Shown: positions 22,235-34,900 of the stretch, one piece after another
Numbering within the stretch: the stretch's first letter is position 1
How the letters are laid out: every line of letters starts with the position of its first letter
Assembly: GCA_015698045.1 (NCBI GenBank)
Contig: BLAL01000018.1
Span: 558,001-622,000 of the forward strand
Direction of reading: 5' to 3'
DNA length: 64,000 bases
Source: Rhizophagus clarus
Lineage: Eukaryota; Glomeromycota; Glomeromycetes; Glomerales; Glomeraceae
Notes under the pieces: model-generated
Databases searched by the model: none
Seen by the model: only the letters and a program-made list of their open reading frames with translations
Told to the model about the DNA's origin: nothing
Translations under genes and position numbers: made by a program

Positions 22235-23296
22235 TCAAGATGATACTATATTTGTTGGTAAGGTTAATTGGTTATCATTATATGACATTTTGTTATAATC
22301 ATAATTTTTATTAATAGACTCAGAAAGAATATTTTGCTGTGGAAAAGCGTTATGAGTATCTCGATCGAAATTAATATTAGTAAGATCATATACATCATTT
22401 TGAAATGAATTTGCAGGCGCTTGGCATTGTGGAAAATTATTGAAGTCGGCCTGTTGAGTATCTTCAATTCTATTTTGGTGAGATAAGCTGTTTTTTTGAT
22501 TATTAATCATTGACGTTGCTTGTGTTGTCATTAAATTATCTTCGATACACTCATGGGATGAGTTTGTATTTCTATTGTATATTGGTCTCATTTCTCTTTC
22601 AGTAAGTGACAAATTATTGAAATCAACTCGTTGTTGTGGACGAATGTCATTAAGGTTTCCGTTCATTGGTGCCGCCATTACGGTATTTCCAATATTTCTG
22701 AAATTTGGTCTCATTTCTCTTCTAGACAAAGTGTTGTTAAAATCAATTTGTTTCTGTTGTTGAGTAACATTGTAAGTTGCTGCTCCATTCTGATAATTTT
22801 GATTATCATTAATCGAAGTCATTTGTTCTGTGTACCGTCTATGAAGTGGATCCATATTTATATTAGAATCCATTTCTATCCTTGGAAAATGATTTCGCAT
22901 AAAGTAATAAGGAAGAAATTGTTTTAAATCTCGTTCTAGAATTAATTTTTGATCCATAGACAATGATTTTTTACGTTCAAAGTTAATCATGTCATTATTC
23001 ATCCCATATAATGAAAATAATTTACATTTAATGTAATAATAATTTATTGTCGAGTCATAGTAAAAAAATCCACGATCGTAATCATGATCATCCAAGACAG
23101 GACCTCGTGTAATAATTTGACAAGTTACATGATATAAACTATTATCATCTGATATATAATGTAAGAATTCATATTCATTCGTTTGTTGAAAAGATATGTT
23201 ATTTTGCGTTGTCGATTGCGAAACAATAAAATTATTCATCATGCTTTCTTGATACATACATGAAATTTTTGAACAAAGATTAGAAGATTGTTTCAT
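22235..23296 (-). CDS. Asn-rich lineage-specific protein (copy 1)
   Basis: Single-exon gene, 353 residues, family not recognised. The N-terminal half (about residues 40-160) is shared with the paralog at 40214-41260: VTCQIITRG, RGFFYYDSTINYYYIKCKLF, MINFERKKSLSMDQKLILER. The C-terminal half is Asn/Gln-rich and carries three spaced copies of a peptide motif close to QxxxDFNNxxxxEREMRP (about residues 184, 224 and 286). It has no transmembrane segment, signal peptide or known catalytic motif. The pattern of a conserved head plus a repetitive disordered tail suggests a nuclear or scaffold protein, but that is conjecture. Compared with the paralog it lacks about 13 residues between CKLFS and YGM. 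Confidence 0.75.
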   Translation of the reverse strand: MKQSSNLCSKISCMYQESMMNNFIVSQSTTQNNISFQQTNEYEFLHYISDDNSLYHVTCQIITRGPVLDDHDYDRGFFYYDSTINYYYIKCKLFSLYGMNNDMINFERKKSLSMDQKLILERDLKQFLPYYFMRNHFPRIEMDSNINMDPLHRRYTEQMTSINDNQNYQNGAATYNVTQQQKQIDFNNTLSRREMRPNFRNIGNTVMAAPMNGNLNDIRPQQRVDFNNLSLTEREMRPIYNRNTNSSHECIEDNLMTTQATSMINNQKNSLSHQNRIEDTQQADFNNFPQCQAPANSFQNDVYDLTNINFDRDTHNAFPQQNILSESINKNYDYNKMSYNDNQLTLPTNIVSS

Positions 23297-23724
23297 TTTG
23301 GGTCTCTATTTATAAATTTAAATTTTGTACGTAGTATCCATCTTCGCGGAAATCGATTAGTCAAACACAAATGCAATACGTCACCATTAATAGTGATTCT
23401 GAATCATGTGATTAGAATATTAACAGCTTAGCTAATTTTGCTTGGTTCTCACAGATAACTTTGAAACGTTTATGGAGTAAATTACTGTTTTATTAAAACT
23501 CATACATAATTTATTTTTTTTCTTAGGGATCTTCGTATACCGATTGTAACACAATTGTTTATTTTACCAATTCTGATACATTTGTTTATTTTGAAAATAT
23601 CGTACAAATGTTTGATTGTGTATATATGTGAATTCCGTCTTGAATTTATTGATATCAATATTTACAGCCAAAACCTTCCCTCAACCTTTAGGATTAACCA
23701 TTAGATTCTAAACAAATTCTTTAT
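23297..23724. other. Upstream region of Asn-rich gene copy 1
   Basis: AT-rich, presumably with the promoter of the minus-strand gene. No motif identified. Confidence 0.3.
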
Positions 23725-24286
23725 ACGTCTTTTCACAATAAATACGAAAAAAAAATAATTTTTTTAAATAGTAGACAAATATTCTCCTAATTATGAAAAT
23801 CAATTTCATTAATGTTGTGTAACATGTACCAATATATATATGTAAAAATAATGGACAATGGATAAATTCTATTGTTCAATCGAATTAGATTACGCGGGAT
23901 TTTTAAATAACCGATACTTTTTTAACCAACGATGAAATAAATATCCGATATTAATAGCGTTAATTCCTATTGGTCACCAAGTAACCGATCAAGAATAAAT
24001 TCATTATACAGTACGTCTTTTCACAATAAATACGAAAAAAAAAATAATTTTTTTTTTAATAGAAGCCAAATATTCTCCTAATTATGAAAATCAATTTCAT
24101 TCATGTTGTGTAAAATGTACTTATTATATATGTAAAAATAATGGACAATGGATAAATTCTATTGTTCAATCAAATTAGATTACGCGGGATTTTTAAATAA
24201 CCGATACTTTTTTAAACAACGATGAAATAAATATCTGATATTAATAGCGATAATTCCTATTGGTCGCCAAGTAACCGAACAAGAAT
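23725..24286. repeat. Tandem direct duplication, period 288 bp
   Basis: ACGTCTTTTCACAATAAATA begins copies at 23725 and 24013. Both continue about 272 bp through AATGGACAATGGATAAATTC and GATTACGCGGGATTTTTAAA to GTAACCGA(T/A)CAAGAAT. The copies differ at only a few positions, mostly in A/T run lengths. Non-coding. Confidence 0.88.
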
Positions 24287-26431
24287 TTGAAATGGAACTG
24301 GATATTTATTTGTCCTATCCGGTCTTTCTAAGATCCGAATCAAAGACATTAGATATTATCCGGTCATAAATAGGGAATGATGATTAGAATAAATATGGAA
24401 TAAAATGAAAGGAAAGGAGTGGGAATACAGTGTTTGTCAAGTAACTTGAAATGACAAATAGTAAAAAACTAATTACCAATCAACAGTTTAGCTTGATAAC
24501 TATTTTTGAATTTGATTTTCTATTTTAAATTATTAAATATGTAATACAAGTAACATAATTAAATTTTTTGGTCGTAAATATGGGTTTACCATGCGCTTGA
24601 TTTATTATGATAAGTTGGGATAGGTTGTATGCATAAAGATAACTACATGATGATCGGCATATAGCAGCGGTTCACAAACGACAACTGCTTTTTTAAGAAA
24701 TAGAAAGATCCTTTTCGGGCATAGATAATATATATGATGTACCGATCAAAAGTGCCAAAATTATTTTCAATTTTTTGAAATTTCGAAAAAGGAAACTTTC
24801 CTTATAAGGGAATTTTTAGTTGAATATTTTGGTTTCAGAAATTATAATTCTAGCCAGGATTACCATGTCACATGATAAATTATATATTTATTGGTAGGTT
24901 TTTATTGAAAAATTTTTTAACCATACCATTAAATGCTGAAAATAATCATTACACATAAAAAGAAATTTTCCTTATCCCCTCATTTGTAACGCAGGCAAAT
25001 TTGCCTGTGAACTTTTTGGGCTTAAATTACTACGCAACGAATGTATTAAATATAGCAAAAATTGGTAAAATATTACACTACAAACCTTCATCTGTAATGC
25101 TTCTAATTTTGGTTGCAATATTTGGGATATTTAAATTTTTGTATAATAAGCAAAATTTTCAATCAATATTTTCGCAAATATTTTACAGGCAAATTTGTCT
25201 GCGAAGTTTTTAAATGAGTTTTTATAAGTTTTTACTTAAATCCTCATATAAAAGTCATCAAAAATATTTATCTACGAGTATTTAAGAAGATTTGATTTGT
25301 GTAATTTATTACAAAATTGCAGGTAAATTTGCCTGTGGAACCCGTTGATTGGTTTTTTTTTTATTTTTCATTATTATTTCCACTATTATTCTCATTACTG
25401 ATTTTTTCCTATCATTATTGTTAGACTTTTCTTACATAATCATTACTAGTTATTTATTATGTTAAAAAATAAAGATAAATAATTGTTAACAATAAACTTT
25501 TTAAAGGATAATTTAACCTGTTAAATAAATTTTGAATATAAATAATTAAGTTAAATTATTAAGTTTTTAACTGTTAAATAAATTTTGAATATAAATATTA
25601 AATAATTAACTGTTGAGTTATATTACGGAATTTTTAACTGTGAAATTTTTTCAAGTTAAAAAAAATTAGCCAATTAAAAATTTTAAATAATCACGTGATA
25701 GGGTCACCATGGTAATAGGGTCGCCAAATAATAATAAATAATAAAATAATAAAAATAATAATAATCGATCAAATCGACATGTTGATCTTCATCCGACATA
25801 CTGTACCGAATGTCACATGTCGAAAATGGATCTGGAAATGACACATTGTTTACTAAATATAAAGATATCCTTTTTCTTCTGACTGTACCATCACTCGTAA
25901 CCTGTAATTCACTCTCGTAAATTTATTGTTCCTTTTGGCCGGGTCTACAAATTTTTTAAGTTCCTACAGCAGCATTGTACTGTTGGATAATTTTTTTTAT
26001 TTGGAGTTGAGAATGCGAACCAATCAAATAAAAGCGTATGAGAACGAGAGGATACACTTGAAACAGGTATTGCAGATGAACTGCAAATGCATATCTTTAA
26101 ATCCACAAGCACATGATAAAGAACAAAAATGTTTAGCCTTATCGTCACAAATATTTTATTTTGACAGATCTTACTTTTTATTTCACTACGATTTTTAATT
26201 AAACTTGGAATTTATTGTTTCTTCTTCCTGGAGTTCTAGACCATCAATAATTCAGTTATATCTTTTTAAAAGATACCTTGCAAATTTTATTTGAGTATTA
26301 CTGTTTGTTAATTATTTATACCATTTATTATTACTAATACAAATGATTAATATACCACAGCAGGATAATATACAACAGTTGGCTAGAAATTCTTATATTT
26401 AACCAATTGTAGATGAGAAATAGTATAACAT
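24287..26431. other. AT-rich intergenic DNA
   Basis: Contains three near-identical short palindromes (listed separately), an AAT-repeat stretch near 25726-25765, and two GGGTC(A/G)CC motifs at 25700-25725. The 90-codon plus-strand frame at 25926-26198 and its minus-strand overlap show no family features. Confidence 0.35.
24992..25335. repeat. Three copies of palindrome CAGGCAAATTTGCCTG
   Basis: Perfect 16-bp palindrome at 24992-25007, variants CAGGCAAATTTGTCTG at 25186-25201 and CAGGTAAATTTGCCTG at 25320-25335. The first and second are followed by similar GNGAANTTTTT sequence. Could be protein-binding sites or termini of small elements. Confidence 0.6.
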
Positions 26432-29224
26432 TTAAAAGAAACATTTATTTCTTCTATCTTGAATGTTATTTATAGCTCGGTATAAGCGTCCCACTATATT
26501 GACTGTAAGGTTTATTGCTGAAGAGATTAAATTTAAGATCGGAATAATATCATACGTTATTGAATAACTTCTATATAGGATCTGCTTTATTTTATTTTTT
26601 TTTTTTTTTAAAAAAAGAAGAAAGGAATAGAAAATGACAAATACAAATTTCTTTTTTTTTTTAAAAAAAAAAAAAAATTTGTATTTACAATACCTGAATG
26701 ATTAATTGTGGAACATCTTCAATAAAAATATTTAAAAGGGAACCCCAAAATATTTTATCTTCGGTAGACTCAGAAAGTGGAGCGTTAAAAATTTCAAATC
26801 CAGCTAAATTTGAATGTAAAAGATTTAATATTTCAACGTCGGCTCCCGCCAATAGTGTAAATATGCTTGCAAGTTTAATATTCTTATTAAACCACTTAGA
26901 AAATTTCAAATCCGATTTCGTATTTTCATCTGTTATTATCAGAAATGCTAATATTGTATTTGATGCTATTGGAATTGTAAAGAATATCAAACTAATTATA
27001 AAAAAGCAATAATTAAACTTTCTTGATTATATAATTATGATAAGTTCATTTAACATAACTGACATATTAAATATTACCTTGGAATATTAAGATTTGGGAA
27101 ATCATTAGCATTATTTCTTATAAAAAGAATATCCATGACAAAATCAAAAATAATCAAGACAAATTGAAAAATAGCAAAATTACGACCCTAAAATTTAAAT
27201 CAAAAAAAATTTAATTTTTTTTAAAAAAAAAAAAATACAATAATTTACCATACCTCTTTACATCTTAAACGAGCAAGGATAAAAAGAATGACCAAGATTA
27301 TTAAAGCCAAAAGTGCGCCCAATAATTTAAATTTATATTCTTGCCAATAATTTGCTAATTAAAATATTTATTAGTTTTCTTATATTATATTTGGTTTAGT
27401 TTGATTGAATAATTTAATAATTTTATTATTGATTAATTTAATAATTTATAACTTACGTTCAGGTTTAAAACCAAAGGTAGAATCCAAATACTTGGTAAAG
27501 TCGCCTTGTCCAATAAGCGTTTGTTCACTATTTGTCATCATATTGTTTATGTCCTTCACTATAGAATCAACATCTCTTTCATTATGATCTTTAACTTCAT
27601 TAATTCTTATAGAGAACAAAAGAAGTTTTCTATCTTTTGAATCAGGATCAATTTGTTCTGTACTGTCTTTATTAAGACGATCTCTTGGTATTAAAATTAC
27701 ATCAGCCAATTCATCCAATAAAGCGTTAAAAAATATGGTTTGATCATCATTTGTTAATACTGCAATTTTATCAGTTCCCTCCACATTTAATCTCAGCAAG
27801 CCAGATTTTGAACCAATTATGGGATATTGCGTTTTGCTATCATCAATTGTAAATTTCCAAATATTTTCTTTTATACCCAACAAAGGTTCTTCATGAACTC
27901 TATCTTTAACAAAATTGTTGTCAACTTCAATAAAATAATTTCCTCCTGATTTACTCAAAACACTATCAAGTACTTTTACGGTAACTCTTTTATCATCATT
28001 CTCTAATATACATTGTGCAACGGTTGTGCCAGTACAAGAAGTTGATTGACGTAAAATTTTTCTTTGACCGCCGTTCAGTTGATAATATAATGATAATTTA
28101 CCATCTGATAATTTTATTGATTCATAAAAATTGATTGAAATTGTTGTAATATCTGAAAATTTTAAATAATCATTAATTTTAGGAAATGTTGATTCAATAT
28201 TTGTATTAAAATATTCCGTGTTTCTAATTGTATATTTAGGTAAGTCAATCAAACTTAATGTCCAAGTATTATTATCAAGTACATCTTGAGGTATCAGAAG
28301 AGTATTATTTGGCAATATTAAATATGCACTGAAACTTTGTGTAGGTATGTCTGTGGAACCACCCGCTATACCATTATCATCGAAAAAATTAACACGTATG
28401 AAACTATCCGGATTGATGGATACCATTAAAAAACCGCCATATGGTAAGCTCTTCGTAAACGTATCAATAGTATTAGTATATATAGTGAGATTTGTATTAT
28501 TAAATGAAACAACTGATCCAGATGATAAGAAATTAACTCTCAAAGTAGACAAAGTAGACGAATCAAACTCTATATTTGAAAGAGTACAAAATTGGCCAAC
28601 TCCCACATGTTATAGCAGGAGGTATTAGAGTTGTTGAATTGTATCTTGATAAATCATCATATATGAGAAATCCTTTTTCTCTATTAATATTTAGTTTTAA
28701 ACTAAGTGGGTATGATGTTAATTTAAGTCTAATACATTGCCATCAAAATCAATTATCATTCCTGATACATTCACATGAGTTTCATTACAATAATCCCCAT
28801 AAATGACCAATATTTGATTCATTCTAATCAATTCATATTTTAATTTATCGATTGCGAAAAACGTTAGATTATTACAATAACTGAATTGTTGAACCCCTTC
28901 TAATTTAATATCTTTTTTAATGAATGTTCCATCAGGATAAATAATTCTTAAAAAAAATATATCGTAATCACAGTCATCATAAAACCGAGATATTCTTACC
29001 GCTACCGTGCCATCATCATATGCTTTCAAATCAGTTACTGTAGATCGCCCATAGTAGTTATTCTCTTCTTTATATGAAAATATTCCATCTGCTGTTGTAT
29101 AGGAAGGATAAAAATATAAAATGAATACAAATAGTACAATCACTTTAGTATAAAGATTTTGTGAATATAATTTTGTTGTCCACATTTTTTTTAAAAACAA
29201 TTTTTTTTTTTTCTTCCATATCAT
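26432..29224 (-). pseudogene. Secreted/membrane lineage-specific protein with two frameshifts
   Basis: Exons 29224-27457, 27354-27254, 27187-27078, 26991-26694 and 26581-26432, with GT-AG introns and matching phases. The N-terminus has a hydrophobic signal-like segment (KVIVLFVFILYFYPSYTT); a second Met at 29185 is the likelier start. A long extracellular-type region follows (ITCGSWPILYS, STLSTLRVNFLSSGSVVS), then a C-terminal membrane region (LLGALLALIILVILFILARL; FTIPIASNTILAFLII) and NLAGFEIFNAPLSES..IFIEDVPQLIIQ, a phrase typical of a Rhizophagus family of unknown function. The reading frame shifts near 28720 (after DGNVLDLN into LTSYPLSLKL) and again near 28575-28610. Splice sites and all later exons are intact, so this is either a young pseudogene or two sequencing indels. 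Confidence 0.75.
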
Positions 29225-29826
29225 ATATGTTATATATTTATTTCGGATTTGGATATATTTGGATAGCGCAAAATTTTGACACTATTAGTACAGATTTTGT
29301 GTTCTTACCTGTTACGGCAGTGTTTGAATGTTTATTGTATTTTTTTTTGGTAATCTGACAAAAAAAAATTATTCGGAATAAATTATTTGGTAAAAAATTT
29401 AATTAAAATACAATAAACATGTATTATTTAAAGGCTTCTGAGTTCTATTGTTCACATTGTTCACGTTCAATTGTTAAAATAGAAAAATGATCCATTGATG
29501 CCAACGCCAAATAACAGAAAAATTTTTATTGCTCAATATTTAATCAATCGGAATTGTATTAGATCGATCATTTTCAAACGTTTCATATGATTCTGATGGC
29601 TAAATTGAATTTTGATGATACTTTAATTTCAAACGCCAATTAATCACACTAACTGAAACTGTTTATATATAATAATTTTTAATTTTTTCCTAAAATAATC
29701 CTCAAAAGTCGTGGTACAATTAAAAAGTGATGTATGACATTATCCCTGCTATTGTTCTAAATTCCATGGATTTTTCTGAACAGATAATTCCATTGTGCTA
29801 CGGTGCGGATTGGTGAATTGCAGGTG
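29225..29826. other. Intergenic DNA upstream of the membrane-protein gene
   Basis: AT-rich with poly-T runs. It must contain the promoter of the minus-strand gene; no motif was assigned. Confidence 0.3.
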
Positions 29827-30625
29827 CACGCCCGAAATGTGTGCCAGGTTACGCCGAAATGTCAAATTATCAACCTGACCATACCAATAGGGACAAAATA
29901 AATGGAATCTGATTGGTTCATCAGCAACATTAATTAGTTTAACAAAAAACTTTTTCTCTTCACTCTTTCTTCCCTTTTTCATATTTTAAAATATATTTTA
30001 TTATTTTAAAAGTTTTTATTATTTAATAAAGTTAAATATTTTCACCAGCAGCAGAACTCCAGGTTAAAATATCAATATAAAATCGTATTAAACAGGTGAA
30101 AAATGCTTAAGGAAAGTTGTATATGAGATATGGGACGCTTGCTTGAATATTAATTTGTATTAATTTCATGATGTTAAGAATTTTTTTTTATAATACTAGG
30201 ACGCGTTTTGTTTTTTATTTCAAGTTATAATTTGAGTTTTGAATATTTTGCCCAAGAGAAACAAGTGAAACAAGTTTAAATAATGTTATTCCGTAGATAT
30301 TAAAGTTCATGTATACTGATTTTTATGGAACTAGTTAAAAAATGGGGTTCTTATTTTTTTTTTTGTAGTATTACTAACGCATTTTTAATAAATTTCATGT
30401 ATGATAATATAATATTATAATATTTAATAAAATAATGAAAATTGTGCTTCTTTATGATAATATTTAAAAACATTTTTTATTCTTTATTTTTAAAGAGCGC
30501 AAAAAAATTTTTTCAAAGATAATCATTACACAAAAAAAAATGCGAAGCCGAAATTATGCAGACAAGCAAATTGATATTGACAGTTGTACTCTAAACAATA
30601 TATTTGGCATAACCTGGCGGACGTG
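29827..30625. repeat. Dispersed inverted-end repeat, copy A
   Basis: 799 bp. The left end CACGCCCGAAATGTGTGCCA continues GGTTACGCCGAAATG; the right end is a shortened inverse (GGCATAACCTGGCGGACGTG) that lacks a 9-bp piece. It shares long stretches with copy B at 42644-43557 in the same orientation, such as GGACAAAATAAATGGAATCT and GCTTAAGGAAAGTTGTATAT. Probably a non-autonomous DNA transposon. I could not find a target duplication. Confidence 0.75.
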
Positions 30626-31854
30626 CTAAGGGAAGCCAGGCTCGATCACGTGATTAATCGATTGGCGGAAATAAAAAAGTGAAAATTTTAAATTTTTTTC
30701 GATAGTGAAAATTTTTTTTTTTTTAGTTTAAAGAATTTTCAAATATATACAATGGTAAAAAAATTTTTTATTACTTTTATCATTGAACTTACACGGCTTT
30801 ACATCTGAATATTTAAAACAGGTTCCAACCGATTTTTCAATTCACTAATAAATGTAACTCACTTATGGCCAGCATTGCTCTTTCAACTTCAGTTATTTTA
30901 AAATCTGGTACCTCCAAATTAATTAATTCCCGATGTACATATCTCAAACCAAGACTCATCAAATATTTGCTGAAATTTCTTCCATACGTTGGGTATTAAC
31001 AGCTTCATAGTTCCACACATATTTTCGTGAGTAACAAGTAACAAGTACCTATGAAAAAATGTTCAATTACAATTTAAAGACGCAAGTCCAGGCGCTGCTT
31101 TGTCTTTTTCTATTCGTTTCTCATTGGGAATTTATGAATTTCATGAAGAAATGAAGAATTTCATCCTCAATACCAATGGCTGAAATTTTCTAGTACGAAA
31201 TTCATAAGCAACATATTCTGAATCAGCACTTTTTTTTATCAAGTGCAACTATCTTTTGGCATGCACCTGATAAATATTATGATTAGAATTTACGAGATAC
31301 GAATGAACTCTTAATACAAACAACATACAAATTAAACCATATTGCGAAGAAGTTGTCCTTTTTAATTCATTGTCTAGACGATTTGTTGATGTAACCTGTA
31401 AGAGAAGAGGGGTGGGATCCATGCAAAATCCCGACAGGAGCATTATGCAGAATTATGCAGCGTCACGTGATGTTTTACCAGCGTTAACGTGTAGGGATTT
31501 CGTACCTGTCGGGCTGTATGAATGATCAGGTGAGTTTTGAAATCGTACTTTTTGTCCAGAATTATATAACATTGAATTTTGATATTTGCAGAACACATAT
31601 TAGCCGGCCGAATTTTTTTTATACGAAATTTCTCACGTGGAATGCCCTCTTTTCGAGTGCTTAATTTATAAGGTTTACTGAACCGACAAACAAAAACTTT
31701 CCGTGAATCTCCATTAACATTATTTTTAATAGATCCATACATTTGATACTAGAAGCCACCACTCTTTATCAAATTCTTCTATTGAAAGTTCAAGTGGTTA
31801 ACATTCGAAAAGAAAAATGCGGTTTTGATTAGGGGCTAAAGTTTCAGGTATAGG
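30626..31854 (-). other. Intergenic DNA with a coding-like minus-strand remnant
   Basis: At 31443-31742 a 99-codon minus-strand frame has mixed codon use (VCRFSKPYKLSTRKEGIPRE, KIRPANMCSANIKIQ, then THLIIH). The pattern vaguely recalls FAR1-type zinc domains of Mutator transposases, but this is weak. The frame at 31249-31443 may continue it. Elsewhere the DNA is AT-rich. Confidence 0.3.
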
Positions 31855-31856
31855 TA

Positions 31857-32885
31857 CAGCTTGGGACAAAAAAAAACCGGAAAATTTTCCACGTAATAAA
31901 ATTGCACATAACTGCGCCAGATTAACGATAATTAAAATAATATAAATAGAATATGATCTCTTCAGGTAATCACGCCACAATTGATATATAAATTTTTTAT
32001 TATTTGCAACAGTAGTTTTTTTTTAGCCTTCTAACTATTTTTTCGTTTTTCGGGAAAATTCTAATTAGAAACATGATTACTGAGCATGAAGCTAATCGTC
32101 AAGCTATACAACAATTATGGAATCAGGGCATTCAGGATGCCATGGAAATTCATAATCGGACCAATATACCCCTTTCTACTATATACGACAATCTTAAAAA
32201 ACTTAAACTCATAGAATGGGCTAAAAAACACCTTAATGATGATTGGAATAATACTCTATTTTCAGATGAGACTGCTTTTCAGCTTTTTCGAAATACTTTA
32301 GAGCGTTGGTATAAAGGACAACGACCAATACGTCCTATGCCCAAAGATCGAGTAAAAATCCTTGCGTGAGGAGGATTCTGTATAAAAGGAAAAACAAGTT
32401 TATATTGTTTTTCTGAAATAATGGATGCTGAATTTTATGTAAATATATTACGTAGTGAACTTCCAGAAATTGAAGATTTATTAGGAAATGATTGGCAGTT
32501 TCAACATGATAATGATCCAAAACATACCAGTCGCCTCGCTAAGAATTTTATTCATGATAATATGCCCGAAGTTATTGACTGGCCTTCTAACAGTCCAGAT
32601 CTAAATCCAATAGAGAATCTTTGGGGCATTGTTAAAAATAATGTAGAACAAAAAATGCCAAAAAATCTTAGAGATTTACGCCAGTTTATGGTCAAAGATA
32701 TTCCACAATCTATCCTAATTGGGTTAGTAAATTCAATGAAACGCCGGTGTGAGCTTATTATAGAAAGTAATGGTGATCGGATTTCATACTAAAAAATATA
32801 AATATAATCAGCTGATTTTCAGCTTCCAATTATATAAATTTTATTATACTATTTTATAATTCCGGTTTTTTTTTGTCCCAAGCTG
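31857..32885 (+). mobile_element. Tc1/mariner element, internally deleted
   Basis: 1029 bp between inverted ends CAGCTTGGGACAAAAAAAAA(CCGGAA), bordered by TA on both sides (31855-31856, 32886-32887), the universal Tc1/mariner target. It contains one transposase frame, described separately. The ends are nearly perfect, so it could still be mobilised in trans if a related transposase exists. Confidence 0.92.
32073..32792 (+). pseudogene. Tc1-family transposase, deleted and with one stop
   Basis: One continuous frame of 240 codons except for TGA at 32367-32369, located where the family has the tryptophan of a WGGF motif. The N-terminus holds the first helix-turn-helix (IPLSTIYDNLKKLK), then jumps straight to IEWAKKHLNDDWN, so the second DNA-binding helix region and linker (roughly 80-100 residues in relatives) are missing. 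The catalytic residues remain: Asp in LFSDET, Asp in HDNDPKH, and Glu in SPDLNPIENLWG. Inactive because of the deletion and the stop. Confidence 0.9.
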
Positions 32886-32887
32886 TA

Positions 32888-34900
32888 TGTTTATTTTATG
32901 AGAAAGCAAACGGAGTCATGGAATATGTATTTTGCGTAAAAAAAAATCTAAATAAAAGAACTTTTAAGAAAAATATTTGAAACTACAGTATAAGCCTTTT
33001 TGCTGTAATAAATTGTTTTGTAAAAAGCGTGTTATATTTCTTTTTCATTTTAGAGAGTTTTGGAGGGAAGAGAATAAATAAATAAATAAATATAGGATCT
33101 CGCCCCCCTGTGTAATGCTTAAATCAACTACCCCTGTAACACCATCAAAAATTTCACTATCGCGTGATTTTTTGTGGCGTCTAAATTTTGATTGGCTCAG
33201 TTGAACTTTATGTTACAGTATTTTTAGAAAAAAAAGAAAAAAAAAACGGAGTAAAGGAAAGAAAATTATAATTTTCTTTAAAAATATATAAAGTAAAATT
33301 CTTTTATTACGTTTAATATAATAAGTATATTTAAAAAGTTAACTTGTTCACATTTATTAAATTTAATAAACAAATAAACAGAAAGAAAATAACTTCTAAA
33401 TATGCTATTGTGAAAAAATATTGACTATTCCATAAATACTTAAGCTAGCTTGATAAAAATTAATACCAAGTAATTCAAGTAATTATTCAAGTAATTCTCG
33501 CCTAACAAAAGTGCTAAAATTACGTTATAAAGTGAAAAATCAATCACGCACAGTAGAAGCGACAAAGTGGAGATATTTGTTAAAATATTTGTGAAAAATA
33601 GACATTTGTTTATTGAAATTAACCGTTTCATTTATTTTTTAATTTTATAGTGTATTTTTAATTGTCTATGGCTTTATAATAATATTCCATACCTAAAGTT
33701 CTTTAAGAAGATTTTAATTTTTTATGATTATACCTTTAAAAAAGATATTTTAATAAGCTAGACCTCTTTTTTGATTGATTCAAAATAATTATCATTAGCC
33801 ACACCATTCCTGCGTAACATTATCTTAGAAAATATTTTCGTTTGTTAAAAAAACCTATTTATTCAAAAATGTTTAAAGGCAGCCAAAGTTCTCTATATTT
33901 ATGTACTTTTGAATATTTGTATTTTCAAGGTTTTAATTACGATTTATTATTAAAAATAAAATCTTTAACAATTTTATTAGATCCACAAAAATTATTTTTT
34001 TAATAATTACTTATTTAATGTTATACTACAATAACCGAAATTTTACTAAATGAATGCATTTTAATGTTATTAATTATTACAAAAAAAAAAATATATAACA
34101 GATAAATCATAAGCTAGCCTCATGAATATTTCACATAAAAATAATAACTTGATTAGGTTTTTGTTTATTTTCTTTGGCTAGAAATAAAATAAAATAAAAC
34201 AAAAGCATCTTGATATTATTCAAAACACCAAAACTTCAAACTAGACAAATAAAAGTTAGCACATACCTTTATAGACAACTTCCCCTGGATGTTTTTCGCC
34301 TGTTTAGTCTGATTAGTCTGACCAAAGTGCTACATAGTGAAATCTTTACGGTCTAAAAAAATTGCGTTTGTTATAAAATAATCTACAACTTTATGGTAAA
34401 CTGCAGTTGAAAATACTTGGCTATATTACTTAGCAGTTAGTAAAACAATAAAAAAATATATATATAAAAGGAGAGAAGAAACTTTTTTTTGGTAAACATG
34501 TAATTAATTAATGTGGCTGAGATCACGATGAACCAATCAAATTTGGGTCTAGGTGCCAATTGATTAATCACGTGATCGGACCTGGGTTTAGACGTTCTGT
34601 AAACATAATAAAATGTATAACACGGGTCCCCTTTCATAGCGAAAGTTTTTACAGTTCCCTTAATATATACATTTTAATCTAGTACTTATCTGATGTATAA
34701 CTGTATCTGTGGTACCCACCTGTAAAAATAAAAAAAAAAAAAAAATGTATAACACGGCTTAAAGGAGGCCAGCCCTAACATATGGGTCTAGTTATAAAAT
34801 CATGTAACAGCAATAATTATCAGTTATTTTTTTGACGATCAAACAAAAACTCAGTCTGTCACACAATCCTATTATTATAATACATAACAGATAATGCAAT
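32888..34900. other. AT-rich intergenic DNA
   Basis: Includes an AAAT microsatellite at 33077-33092, long A/T runs (33226-33247, 34080-34092, 34729-34745) and TCACGTGAT at 34566. Open frames are short and non-coding in character. No gene found. Confidence 0.35.

Noticed and set aside
29749-29982. Small protein MKKGRKSEEK.. shared by both dispersed repeats (also 42596-42802)
   Set aside because: Similarity is explained by the two repeat copies; the frames diverge at both ends and run out through the inverted end.
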